DNA of 8,994 nt, from the NCBI GenBank assembly GCA_016649455.1, contig JAENXO010000079.1:1-8994 (forward strand), in the 5' to 3' direction. Positions 1-6,804 of the stretch are shown here, in pieces. The notes under the pieces were generated by a model. It was not told the origin of the DNA. It searched no databases and saw only the letters and a list, made by a program, of their open reading frames with translations. A program made the position numbers and the translations under genes. The stretch is from Gemmatimonadota bacterium. Lineage in GTDB: Bacteria > Gemmatimonadota > Gemmatimonadetes > Palauibacterales > Palauibacteraceae. The stretch's first letter is position 1, and each line of letters starts with the position of its first letter.

Positions 1-486
1 GATTCCTTCGATTGAGCCGGCCGCACCGAAGAACCACGCGCCGAATCCAGCCAGAGAGAGAAACAGGAGGTTGACCGTCAGACTGGCGAAATTCACAGCC
101 ACCGCTCGACCGAGGCTGGATCCGTTGCGCACCAGACCGTACAGCTGGGCCGGACCGCCACCCGTACCGGACGGCGTCAAATACGCCAGGGCGGCAGTGG
201 CCGCCGACGTCTGGACGCAGCTTTTATAGCGGATCCGGGTTCCGAGCGGACGCGTAAGGATCCACAGTCGCAATCCACCGCCGAACCAGTCCAAGGCAGC
301 GAGGCCGAGGGCGGGAAGGATCCAGATCGGGCGGAATTGGCGAAAGCCCTCCAGACTGCCCTTCAGGTCGTGTGTGACCAGAAACAGGGCCACGAATCCG
401 ACCAGACTGGCGAGTGCGAACGCGATGATTCCGAAACGGATCGCTCCCGGGGGAAGCCGCAGGCCTGTACTGGAAGGTTCGCTCAC
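1..486 (-). CDS. Flippase-like integral membrane protein (lysylphosphatidylglycerol synthase TM / UPF0104 family), N-terminal part
   Basis: The reverse strand reads open for 162 codons from a GTG at 486 to the window edge, so the C-terminus is missing. An AGGA lies 6-8 bases before this GTG and supports the start; an in-frame GTG at 567 is the alternative. Hydrophobic segments lie near residues 16-38, 53-77 and 128-156. Between the second and third is the loop TPSGTGGGPAQLYGLVRNG (residues 104-122), which resembles the conserved Pro/Gly-rich loop of the family (P..G..G...L.R.G) that ends in an amphipathic stretch before the next helix. Family members are polytopic inner-membrane proteins that flip lipids or, when fused to a catalytic domain, aminoacylate phosphatidylglycerol. 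Only the membrane part is visible, so the substrate cannot be given. The gene diverges from the E1-alpha gene across a 188-base gap. Confidence 0.75.
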   Translation of the reverse strand, partial: MSEPSSTGLRLPPGAIRFGIIAFALASLVGFVALFLVTHDLKGSLEGFRQFRPIWILPALGLAALDWFGGGLRLWILTRPLGTRIRYKSCVQTSAATAALAYLTPSGTGGGPAQLYGLVRNGSSLGRAVAVNFASLTVNLLFLSLAGFGAWFFGAAGSIEGI

Positions 487-625
487 GCCGATTCCTGTTT
501 GCCGGTTGAGGACCGTCCGCGAGCCGGCGAGCGGGAGGCGGACTTCGCTGTCGAGCCAACTCCCCACGCTGGCAACCGCGTCGAGAGACCCGTAGATATT
601 ACGCGCCGCAGAGGCCCGCGGGGAG

Positions 626-646
626 TCGGTCCTGGCGGCGGACCGA
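626..646. repeat. Perfect 7-bp inverted repeat upstream of the E1-alpha gene
   Basis: TCGGTCC (626-632) and GGACCGA (640-646) are exact reverse complements separated by 7 bases. The element lies in the 188-base gap (487-674) between two divergent genes and ends 16 bases before the Shine-Dalgarno sequence of the E1-alpha gene. It could be a repressor operator or a 5' UTR hairpin. A 7-bp palindrome can arise by chance in GC-rich DNA. I saw no convincing -35/-10 pair in the rest of this gap. Confidence 0.35.
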
Positions 647-662
647 TGACGGGTAACCGCCC

Positions 663-668
663 AAGGAG
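663..668 (+). promoter_or_regulatory. Shine-Dalgarno sequence fixing a TTG start
   Basis: AAGGAG sits 6 bases before the TTG at 675. This strong match at ideal spacing is the main reason for starting the E1-alpha gene at TTG rather than at a downstream ATG. Confidence 0.8.
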
Positions 669-674
669 ATCAGG

Positions 675-1835
675 TTGCGAAGATACGCCGCGTTCGATCC
701 ACCGGAGTACCTGGGATGGCAGCCAGATGCGGAACTGGCCCAGTCCTTCCGGGAGCGGGTCGAATCGGTACCGGAGAGACGAAAGGTCGTCGAGTCGCTC
801 GATTCCCGGAAGCTCGAGTCACTGTACAGGGGCATGCTCCGATTCCGCCTGCACGACATCATGCTGCAACGCTGGGTAAAGCAGGGAGTGATTTCAAAAG
901 CATGGCTGGGTACCGGCGAGGAGGCCGTGACGATCGGAGCCGTGCACGCACTGCGTCGGGGCCGGGGTGAAAGCCCTGACGTATGCGGACCGATGATCCG
1001 CAATGCTGGCGCTTGCCACGAGATGGGCATGCCATTGCATGCGATGTTCCGAGGCTATCTCGGCACGCTGGACGGACCCGCGCGTGGCCGGGATCTCCAC
1101 ATCGGGGACCGTGAGTGCGGGGTGGTTGCGCCGGTCAGTGTTGTCGGCGGCCTGTGCGGTGTGATGAACGGCTACGCCCTGGCATTCCGTCTTGCAGGAG
1201 AAGACCGCGTCGCCCTGACATGGATCGGAGACGGTTCGACGAAGAGCGGCGAAGTCCACGAGGCACTGAACTTCGCGGCCGTAAATCGTTTGCCCGTGAT
1301 CTTCGTGCTCCAGAACAACCAAATTGCCCTGGGAACCCGGCTCGAGCAGCACCACCGCGGTAACGGTTTCTCGGCCTGGGGTCGGGCCTACGGGGCGGAG
1401 CTGCTCGAAGTGGACGGTAACAACGTGCTGGACGTGTTTGCCGCGGCGAGTCTCGCCGTCGACCGGTGCAGGCGGGGAGAAGGACCGGTTTTCCTTTCGG
1501 CAGAGACGTTCCGCATGGGCGGGCATGCGACGCACGACGTGAGAGAGGCGCGGGAGCTTCTCCCGCCGGATGTGTTCGAACACTGGGGCAGGCGCGATCC
1601 GATCGGCCAGTTCGAGGAGTTTCTCGCGACCGGTCCGATCGAGCTCGGGATTGCAGGGGATGAAGAGCTGCAGCCGGGTGACGGAGAGCGTGAGCGGCGG
1701 AATCGTGTGATTCTCGCGGCGATCGAGACGGAGGTCGGGCTGGAAGTGGATGAGGCTGCGGAGGAAGCGCTCGCGAGCCGTCGGGCGGAATCGACTGATC
1801 CGTCGGAGCGGGCGGGCGAAGGTGTCTATGCGTAG
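675..1835 (+). CDS. Thiamine-diphosphate-dependent 2-oxoacid dehydrogenase E1 component, alpha subunit
   Basis: E1-alpha pairs with E1-beta to decarboxylate pyruvate or branched-chain 2-oxoacids on thiamine diphosphate and passes the acyl group to the lipoyl E2. The 386-residue product has the family length. The ThDP/Mg signature starts at GDG (185-187), continues through HEALNFAAV and closes with QNNQ (213-216). The active-site loop FRMGGHATHD (279-288) matches the family R.GGH.T.D pattern. The C-terminus EGVYA resembles the usual E1-alpha end that precedes an E1-beta gene. N-terminal features such as GTGEEA and the GRDLHIGD segment look closer to the branched-chain/acetoin type than to PdhA, but the substrate is not decidable. 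No E1-beta, E2 or E3 gene is present here. The last 8 bases overlap the next gene, suggesting coupled translation. Confidence 0.9.
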   Translation: MRRYAAFDPPEYLGWQPDAELAQSFRERVESVPERRKVVESLDSRKLESLYRGMLRFRLHDIMLQRWVKQGVISKAWLGTGEEAVTIGAVHALRRGRGESPDVCGPMIRNAGACHEMGMPLHAMFRGYLGTLDGPARGRDLHIGDRECGVVAPVSVVGGLCGVMNGYALAFRLAGEDRVALTWIGDGSTKSGEVHEALNFAAVNRLPVIFVLQNNQIALGTRLEQHHRGNGFSAWGRAYGAELLEVDGNNVLDVFAAASLAVDRCRRGEGPVFLSAETFRMGGHATHDVREARELLPPDVFEHWGRRDPIGQFEEFLATGPIELGIAGDEELQPGDGERERRNRVILAAIETEVGLEVDEAAEEALASRRAESTDPSERAGEGVYA

Positions 1836-2445
1836 TGAACCATACCGGTCCGCCCGGCTCTGGCTGTACGGAGATGTTGGGTGCCCGTGGAGTTACCTTG
1901 CACTCGCCCGCATCAGACAGCTCGCCGTCGCCTCGCCGGTCGTCGTCGGGTGGCGCCCCCTGGCTAAGGTCGCTCGCACGGAAGGGATGAATGACCCTGT
2001 GGCACCGAGTCCGGCTGGAGCGGCATCGCCGTCACCGCAGGCGGCCGAATTTGAATCCCTCGGTCTCCCGTTCGAAGGCCCATCGGCCGATTTCGATTCG
2101 CGGGACGCTTTGCAGGCTCTCGAATTCGCTCGCGATCTCGGGCAGAAGGTCCTGGATCAAACCCTGGACGGACTGTTCGCCGCAAATTTCACGCACCTGG
2201 CGAACCTGGGTGAGCGCGAGGAACTCCTCGATGTCTGCCGGGAGCTGGGACTGGACCGGGAGGCGCTGGAATTGGCCCTCGAGGATGGCCGCTACGAAGC
2301 GGAACTCGACCTCGCGGAAGCCGAGGCAGAGCGGTACGGAATCGAGCAGATTCCCACGATCCTGGTCGGCCGATCTAAGATCGTCGGAGCAGCACCGAAG
2401 GAAGTGCTCGCCACGGTGGTGTGTCAGGCTTTCGATACCGAGTGA
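1828..2445 (+). CDS. DsbA/FrnE-like thioredoxin-fold protein with a CPWS site
   Basis: The 205-residue product fits the DSBA-like thioredoxin family (FrnE and 2-hydroxychromene-2-carboxylate isomerase relatives). An N-terminal beta strand leads to DVGCPWSYLA with Cys19 and Ser22, and the C-terminal part has the cis-proline strand GIEQIPTILV (Pro176) followed by a typical KIVGAAP. A helical insertion lies between. FrnE-type oxidoreductases have CPWCY and the isomerases usually have a Ser with no Cys pair. This protein has one Cys, so it may act on glutathione or mixed disulfides, or as an isomerase, rather than as a dithiol oxidase. There is no signal peptide, so it is probably cytoplasmic. 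The ATG at 1828 is preceded by GAAGG (1818-1822) at a 5-base spacing and overlaps the E1-alpha stop; a frame-open upstream ATG at 1750 lies inside that gene and is unlikely. Confidence 0.8.
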   Translation: MRSEPYRSARLWLYGDVGCPWSYLALARIRQLAVASPVVVGWRPLAKVARTEGMNDPVAPSPAGAASPSPQAAEFESLGLPFEGPSADFDSRDALQALEFARDLGQKVLDQTLDGLFAANFTHLANLGEREELLDVCRELGLDREALELALEDGRYEAELDLAEAEAERYGIEQIPTILVGRSKIVGAAPKEVLATVVCQAFDTE

Positions 2446-2470
2446 CGGATCGCCGAAGAAGATCGCGACT

Positions 2471-3655
2471 TCAGGCGTCGAGGCGAGTCCGGGCGGCGTC
2501 CAGGAGCGCGCGCAGCGAGCGGCCCTCTCCGGGTGATACGGCATAGGCCAACCGATTCACCGTGTGCCCATGCTCGGCCGCGTCGAGCGCTCTCAGAATG
2601 CGCGCCGCGATCCTCCTGGTCTCTCTTCCGCCGCTCTCCGGCAGTGCCAGGACCAGCTCCCCTTCGGAGAGTCTGCCCACGAGGTCGGTTCCGCGCAGCA
2701 AGCTCTGGATCGCCCCGATGACAGCTCTGGCGGACGGCGGTTCGCCAGGCGCCATGGACAGGATGATGATCCCGAATGGCTTGTCGTACCGCGCGCACCT
2801 TTCGAGCTCGGCGGTGGCCGCGACCTCGAATCCTCGACCGTTGTAGGAACCGGTTTCCGGGTCCTGATACGGCTGGAAACGGACGCCCTCGGCGGCCCCG
2901 CCCAGGTAGCGAAGCGCTTCCGGCGACGCGAGGGCCGATTCTGATCCGGCGAGGGCCGCCAGCGCAGAGGCCTGTCGCTGCGCTTCGGCCAGCGCGCCAC
3001 GCAGTCGCTTCGTCTTCTCGAGCGTAGGTCGGCGTCGAAGCGCCGCCCACTCTGAATGGAGGCTGATGAGGAGTCCGTCCAGGGTCTTACTGTGTCGCCG
3101 AGCTGGTGACGGGTCCGTCACATCGGGCGTTGTCGGGTGAAGCTCCTGTGCCTCCCCGAGCGATGTGAGGGCCCGTTCCAGAGTTCCGGCGGCCTGCTCG
3201 GCCTGAGACAACATCCCCGCAATTCTCAGCAAGGCGCTTGCCTCTGGAGCGCTGCGGGTCGCATTCCAGGCCTGGTGCGATCCGTTCACGAGCGAGTCGA
3301 GCTCACGCCCGGCGTCCACGAGATCTCTGGGCGACGGAGCAGGGGAATCCCCCCCCGGCTTGCTGCCACGCCCTCTCGAGTGCCCGTCGAGCGCCCCGGC
3401 CAACAGCGATAGCTCCCGTTCGGCGGCAGCGACGCTGCGGCGAAGCACCGCGAGGCGTGCCGGAGATGGCCCGTCACGGAATTCCACCCAGCGGCGTTCG
3501 ATTATCTCGAACCGCCGTTCCACACGCCGATGTCTCGCTAGCAGTGCGTATCGACTGCGCCGGATGTCGCGGTGCATCTCGCCGTCCACCGATCCTCTCG
3601 AACCATCGTGCTTGCGCGTGGCGCCCGATTGCGCCGCGTCCTGCAATTCTCTCAT
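2471..3655 (-). CDS. Helical protein with C-terminal degenerate GGDEF domain
   Basis: The 394-residue product has an Arg/Ala/Leu-rich helical N-terminal region (about 30-255) with no family I recognise. The C-terminal part resembles a diguanylate cyclase fold: DPETGSYNGRGF (265-276) matches the usual DxLTGLxNRRxF entry motif, E.ERCARYDKPFGIII matches the following helix and strand, and GRLSEGELVLALPES aligns with R(Y/F)GGDEFxxLLP. GGDEF is replaced by SEGEL (330-334) and the two metal-binding Asp of the first strand are replaced by Ser300 and Ala302. The ND.xGH segment is also missing. It should not make c-di-GMP; a binding or scaffold role is plausible but unproven. No transmembrane segment or receiver domain is evident. 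The ATG at 3655 has AGG 7 bases upstream; ATG 3577 is an alternative. It converges on the preceding gene with only 25 bases between and diverges from rnz. Confidence 0.7.
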   Translation of the reverse strand: MRELQDAAQSGATRKHDGSRGSVDGEMHRDIRRSRYALLARHRRVERRFEIIERRWVEFRDGPSPARLAVLRRSVAAAERELSLLAGALDGHSRGRGSKPGGDSPAPSPRDLVDAGRELDSLVNGSHQAWNATRSAPEASALLRIAGMLSQAEQAAGTLERALTSLGEAQELHPTTPDVTDPSPARRHSKTLDGLLISLHSEWAALRRRPTLEKTKRLRGALAEAQRQASALAALAGSESALASPEALRYLGGAAEGVRFQPYQDPETGSYNGRGFEVAATAELERCARYDKPFGIIILSMAPGEPPSARAVIGAIQSLLRGTDLVGRLSEGELVLALPESGGRETRRIAARILRALDAAEHGHTVNRLAYAVSPGEGRSLRALLDAARTRLDA

Positions 3656-3716
3656 ACGGCGACCTGGCCCGAAGCTGCCTCGACCCGGTCCATTCCGCGT
3701 CTTGAATACCTCGGAA

Positions 3717-3733
3717 GGGCACGAACCGTGCCC
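3717..3733. repeat. Perfect 7-bp inverted repeat in the divergent region before rnz
   Basis: GGGCACG-AAC-CGTGCCC: two exact 7-base arms with a 3-base centre. It lies in the 131-base gap between the GGDEF-like gene (minus) and rnz (plus). Its compact symmetry suits a dimeric regulator site; as RNA it would also form a tight hairpin. No regulator is known for it. Confidence 0.4.
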
Positions 3734-3739
3734 GTGAAA

Positions 3740-3774
3740 GGTGACGCCCCGTTGACCGTCACCAGCCGGACGGT
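3740..3774 (+). promoter_or_regulatory. Two overlapping, mutually exclusive hairpins in the rnz leader
   Basis: GGTGACG (3740-3746) can pair with CGTCACC (3757-3763) around a 10-base loop. ACCGTC (3755-3760) can instead pair with GACGGT (3769-3774) around an 8-base loop. The two hairpins share bases 3757-3760, so only one can form at a time. The second would tie up part of GGTAGG (3772-3777), the likely Shine-Dalgarno sequence of rnz. A translational switch is possible, but the stems are short and the region is GC-rich. Confidence 0.3.
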
Positions 3775-3786
3775 AGGTTGGCGCCT

Positions 3787-4722
3787 GTGTTACGTGTCAC
3801 GTTTCTGGGGACCGCGTCCTCTCGGCCGACTGTCCGGCGAAATGTTTCCGCTCTCGCGGTTCAGCGAGAGGGGGATCTGTATCTGTTCGACTGCGGAGAG
3901 GGCACGCAGCGGCAGATGATGCGTTTCGGGGTAGGCTTCACGGTCCGGGAAATCTTCATAACGCACCTCCACGCCGATCATTATCTGGGCCTGGCCGGGC
4001 TGCTTCGGACCCTGAGCCTGCAGTGCCGGGAGCAGGAGCTCATCGTGTGGGGGCCCGCTTCCGGCACCGAGATACTGGAGTCGGCCGCCTTCGTCGGGGG
4101 AGATCGGTTCACCTTTCCGCTCCAGGTCCGGGAGTTGCCGGTGGACTCCGCCATTCGATACGACGGGTATTCGATTCACGCCTTCGGGACGGATCATGCC
4201 GCGGGATCGTTCGGCCTGGCCCTGATCGAAGACACGCGACCGGGTCGATTCGACGTCGCGCGGGCGCGGGAGCTCGGAATTCCCGAAGGACCCCTGTTCG
4301 GACGGCTGCACCGCGGAGAGTCTGTGCGGCTCGCCGACGGAACCGAGATTCGGCCGGAGCACCTGGTTGGACCGCAAAGGTCAGGTCGAAAGCTGGTCTA
4401 TTCGAGTGACACGGCCCCCTGCCGAAGCGTGTTGGAGGCGGCGCGTGGGGCCGACCTGCTGATTCATGAAGGTACGTTCCTGAATGAGGAAGCCGAGCGG
4501 GCGGCAGAGACACGTCACTCCACGGCCCGGCAGGCGGCGGAGGTCGCGCTGCAGGCGGGCGCTCGTCGCCTGGTCATCACGCATTTCAGCGCCCGCCACG
4601 CCGAGCAGCCACACCGGCTGGAGAAGGAGGCCCGAGAAGTGTTCTCCGAAGTCGAGGCCGCAGAGGACGGGATGAGCCTGGAGATCCCGCTTCCGGAGGC
4701 GCCGGAGATCGGTGGGACGTGA
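3787..4722 (+). CDS. rnz: Ribonuclease Z (tRNA 3' endonuclease)
   Basis: RNase Z is a cytoplasmic zinc endonuclease of the metallo-beta-lactamase fold that cuts pre-tRNA after the discriminator base. The product shows FLGTASSRPT and FDCGEGTQRQMMRF near the N-terminus. Next come the zinc motif HLHADH (His60, His62, Asp64, His65), His137 in the TDHAAGSFG segment, Asp208 in YSSDTAP, His227 in IHEGTF, His244 in HSTARQAA, and His266 in ITHFSARH. The GIPEGPLFGRLHRGESV segment matches the family region near the exosite arm. At 311 residues it has the family length. I chose the GTG at 3787 because it gives the usual short lead into FLGT and has AGG 9 bases upstream; TTG 3778 adds three residues but has no room for a ribosome binding site. 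Its stop overlaps the aroA start by four bases. Confidence 0.92.
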   Translation: MLRVTFLGTASSRPTVRRNVSALAVQREGDLYLFDCGEGTQRQMMRFGVGFTVREIFITHLHADHYLGLAGLLRTLSLQCREQELIVWGPASGTEILESAAFVGGDRFTFPLQVRELPVDSAIRYDGYSIHAFGTDHAAGSFGLALIEDTRPGRFDVARARELGIPEGPLFGRLHRGESVRLADGTEIRPEHLVGPQRSGRKLVYSSDTAPCRSVLEAARGADLLIHEGTFLNEEAERAAETRHSTARQAAEVALQAGARRLVITHFSARHAEQPHRLEKEAREVFSEVEAAEDGMSLEIPLPEAPEIGGT

Positions 4723-5996
4723 TTACAATGCAGCTGCCGGGTGACAAGTCGATCGCGCACCGGGCCCTGATTCTAGCCTCCCTCGCGGATGGTCAATCAA
4801 CGATCCGAAATGTTCCGGGCTCGGCGGACGTCGACTCGACGCGTTCGGCGCTCGTAGCCCTTGGGGCGGTGATCTCGAATCCCGAGGACGATGTCGCGCT
4901 GGTCACCGGACCTTCTGCCTGGACGCCAGCCCTGAATCCGATCGATTGTGGAAACAGCGGTACGACGGTCCGGCTGCTGACGGGGTTGCTCGTCGGGTTG
5001 GGAACTCCAGCGAGGCTGACCGGTGACCGGAGTCTCAGAAACCGTCCAATGGATCGTGTCGTGTATCCGCTCCAGTCGATGGGCGGGCGAATCACGTATG
5101 CGGAGGACCGGGATCGGCTGCCGATCGAGTTGGAGGCGCGCACGACAGGTTCATTGAGAGTTCTGCGCTATCGGGGTCGGGTGGCGAGCGCCCAGGTCAA
5201 GTCGGCCCTGTTGCTGGCAGGGCTGACCGCGGGCATCGAGGTCGAGGTCCGGGAACCCGGAGTGTCTCGAGACCACACCGAACGAATGCTCGCGAACCTC
5301 GGCGCTCCGATCGAGTTTGGCCCACTCGACGATGGCGGCGCGCGGGTTCTTCTGGTCGATCCGCCGACGCCGGTTCGCCTTCCCGGGTTCGAGTTGACGA
5401 TTCCGGGGGACGTCTCATCCGCCGCGTTCCTGATCGCCGCCGGCCTGCTGGCCGGAAAGTCGGTTCACCTTGACGGAGTCGGTCTCAACGAGACTCGCAC
5501 CGGATTTTTGAAGGTCCTGCGCAGGATGGGGGCGAATGTCAGAGAGCAGGTTTTGGAGACGCGGCTCGGGGAGCCTGTCGGGACCATCGATGTCGTAGCT
5601 GGCCGGTTGGGCTCGTTCGAGATCGAGGCAGAGGAAGTACCGAGGCTCGTCGACGAGATTCCAGTGCTTGCAGTGCTGGCCGCCAGAGCACACGGAAGAT
5701 CGCGAATCTGGGGAGCCGGAGAGTTGAGGAACAAGGAGAGCGATCGACTCGCCGCGCTGGCAGTCAATCTCGGGCTGCTCGGCGTCGAGTGTGAGGAAAG
5801 GCGGGACGGGCTGATAATCGAGGGCTCGGAGCGATCGTTGAGCGGAACGGTCCGCACTGGCGGAGATCACCGCATCGCGATGGCGTTCGGAGTTCTGGGA
5901 AGCGCTTCCGGCTGCGAGATCGAAGTGGACGACAAGGATTGCGTGAAGGTCTCTTTTCCCGGCTTCTGGACGATCCTCGACGAGATCACATCGTGA
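4719..5996 (+). CDS. aroA: 3-phosphoshikimate 1-carboxyvinyltransferase (EPSP synthase)
   Basis: This enzyme transfers the enolpyruvyl group of phosphoenolpyruvate to shikimate 3-phosphate, the sixth step of chorismate synthesis. The 425-residue product carries the expected landmarks in order: PGDKSIAHR (Lys10, Ser11, Arg15), CGNSGTTVRLL (77-87), RNRPMDRV, ASAQVKSALLLAG (Ser157, Gln159), DEIPVLA (Asp312, Glu313), NKESDRL (Lys339, Arg343), GGDHRIAMA (Arg385) and VKVSFPGF (Lys410). PGDKS, RPMxRV and SAQVKSA are closer to the Bacillus/CP4-like branch than to the E. coli type, but Gly81 is kept where CP4 has the insensitivity-linked Ala. The GTG at 4719 overlaps the rnz stop as GTGA; ATG 4728 would shorten the N-terminus by three residues. 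Its own stop overlaps cmk in the same way. Confidence 0.95.
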   Translation: MITMQLPGDKSIAHRALILASLADGQSTIRNVPGSADVDSTRSALVALGAVISNPEDDVALVTGPSAWTPALNPIDCGNSGTTVRLLTGLLVGLGTPARLTGDRSLRNRPMDRVVYPLQSMGGRITYAEDRDRLPIELEARTTGSLRVLRYRGRVASAQVKSALLLAGLTAGIEVEVREPGVSRDHTERMLANLGAPIEFGPLDDGGARVLLVDPPTPVRLPGFELTIPGDVSSAAFLIAAGLLAGKSVHLDGVGLNETRTGFLKVLRRMGANVREQVLETRLGEPVGTIDVVAGRLGSFEIEAEEVPRLVDEIPVLAVLAARAHGRSRIWGAGELRNKESDRLAALAVNLGLLGVECEERRDGLIIEGSERSLSGTVRTGGDHRIAMAFGVLGSASGCEIEVDDKDCVKVSFPGFWTILDEITS

Positions 5997-6661
5997 ACGG
6001 CATCATAGTCGCAATCGACGGACCCGCGGCGTCGGGGAAGAGCACCACGGCCCGACGAGTGGCGCAGCGCTTGGATTATTGCCACCTGAATTCAGGCCTG
6101 CTCTATCGGACGATTGCCTGGCTCGGGTTGCGGGACGACTGGATACACGACTCGGATCGATTCGCTTATGAGCTCGAGCGGATCCGCATCACGATGGAGC
6201 GTCGATCGCCCGGCTTCATCGTCCGGGCCAATGGGGAGATCCCGGGCGATGAGCTGACGGCTCCCCAGACCGCGATTCGCGCTTCGCATGTCGCGGCGCG
6301 CCTCGACGTCCGGGAGCGTGTGCTTGAGGTCTTGCGAGCGGCGGGGCTGAACGGAGGGATCGCCTGTGACGGTCGAGACATTGGAACAGTCGTGTTTCCC
6401 GACGCGGCTCTGAAGATCTTCCTGGTCGCGAGCGTCGAGGAACGCGCTCGTCGGCGTGTGGCGGATCACGGAGTTGAGCCCGATCGCGAGCGGCTCGAAC
6501 TGGAGATAAGCAGGCTCAGGGAGCGCGACGCGAGGGACTCCGCCCGGGATCTCGCTCCTCTCCTTCGTGCCCCCGAGGCGATCGAGATCGATACGACTCG
6601 TCTCACGCCGGACGAGGTGGTCGATGAAATCGTCGGGCTGGCTGTCGAACGAGGCGCGTGA
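5993..6661 (+). CDS. cmk: Cytidylate kinase
   Basis: Cmk phosphorylates CMP and dCMP with ATP in the cytoplasm. The 222-residue product has the family length. The P-loop is GPAASGKST (10-18); CDGRDIGTVVFPDA (125-138) is the family GRDIGT signature with Arg128 and Asp129; the lid/CMP region RERDARDSARDLAPL (about 176-190) gives the usual R-D..D..R pattern; and IDTTRLTPDEVVDEI is the standard C-terminal strand and helix. One departure is LNSGLLYR (32-39), where most enzymes have L-D-(T/S)-G-A-x-Y-R: Asp is Asn33 and Ala is Leu36. I chose GTG 5993 because it starts just before the IIVAIDGP strand and overlaps the aroA stop (GTGA). There is no good Shine-Dalgarno sequence, so it probably depends on coupling to aroA. 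An upstream in-frame start at 5939 would lie inside aroA. Confidence 0.95.
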   Translation: MNGIIVAIDGPAASGKSTTARRVAQRLDYCHLNSGLLYRTIAWLGLRDDWIHDSDRFAYELERIRITMERRSPGFIVRANGEIPGDELTAPQTAIRASHVAARLDVRERVLEVLRAAGLNGGIACDGRDIGTVVFPDAALKIFLVASVEERARRRVADHGVEPDRERLELEISRLRERDARDSARDLAPLLRAPEAIEIDTTRLTPDEVVDEIVGLAVERGA

Positions 6662-6665
6662 ATGG

Positions 6666-6694
6666 TTGACGATATTTGCGAATCCGTCTAGTTT
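6666..6694 (+). promoter_or_regulatory. Candidate sigma70-type promoter for rpsA
   Basis: TTGACG (6666-6671; 5 of 6 to TTGACA) is followed after exactly 17 bases by TAGTTT (6689-6694; 3 of 6 to TATAAT). The site is in a locally AT-richer stretch just after the cmk stop. Transcription would begin near 6701, about ten bases before the structured leader. The weak -10 limits confidence. Confidence 0.4.
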
Positions 6695-6710
6695 GCTGTG
6701 TTGTTCTCAG

Positions 6711-6759
6711 GTTCCCGTGAGTGTGAAGTTTAACCTAAACGTGCGTCCCTCACCGGAAC
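6711..6759 (+). promoter_or_regulatory. Long imperfect hairpin in the rpsA leader
   Basis: GTTCCCGTGAG (6711-6721) pairs with CTCACCGGAAC (6749-6759) at 10 of 11 positions, with a single C-C mismatch. Inside it is a second perfect stem, GTTTA-ACC-TAAAC (6728-6740). The nested structure begins about ten bases after the predicted transcription start and ends where the terminator-like hairpin begins. It may be a protein-binding site for autogenous control by S1, which is known in E. coli. The assignment here rests only on pairing seen by eye. Confidence 0.45.
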
Positions 6760-6804
6760 GGCTGGCGGCTCGGAAAGGACTCCGAGGCCGGCCGATCGTT
6801 TTTT
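6759..6804 (+). terminator. Terminator-like hairpin with T6 tract between cmk and rpsA
   Basis: CGGCTGGC (6759-6766) pairs with GCCGGCCG (6787-6794) with one G-U. After a 2-base GG bulge, CTCGG (6769-6773) pairs with CCGAG (6782-6786) around an 8-base loop. The 13-bp, GC-rich stem is followed by ATCG and then TTTTTT (6799-6804). The 4-base gap before the T tract is not ideal. It could end the rnz-aroA-cmk transcript or act as an attenuator for rpsA, whose ATG is 49 bases further on. Confidence 0.5.

Noticed and set aside
487..567. N-terminal extension of the flippase-like protein to a GTG at 567
   Set aside because: The frame is open, but the GTG at 486 has an AGGA at good spacing and the extra 27 residues show no membrane or family feature.
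337..1030. Open frames of 140-180 codons overlapping the flippase and E1-alpha genes (337-879 plus, 599-1030 minus)
   Set aside because: Compositional shadows in GC-rich DNA: no family motif, and they conflict with genes that show clear domain signatures and ribosome binding sites.
4947..4979. Possible glyphosate-insensitive EPSP synthase of CP4 type
   Set aside because: The motif reads CGNSGTT and keeps the Gly (residue 81) that is Ala in CP4, so sequence alone does not support insensitivity.
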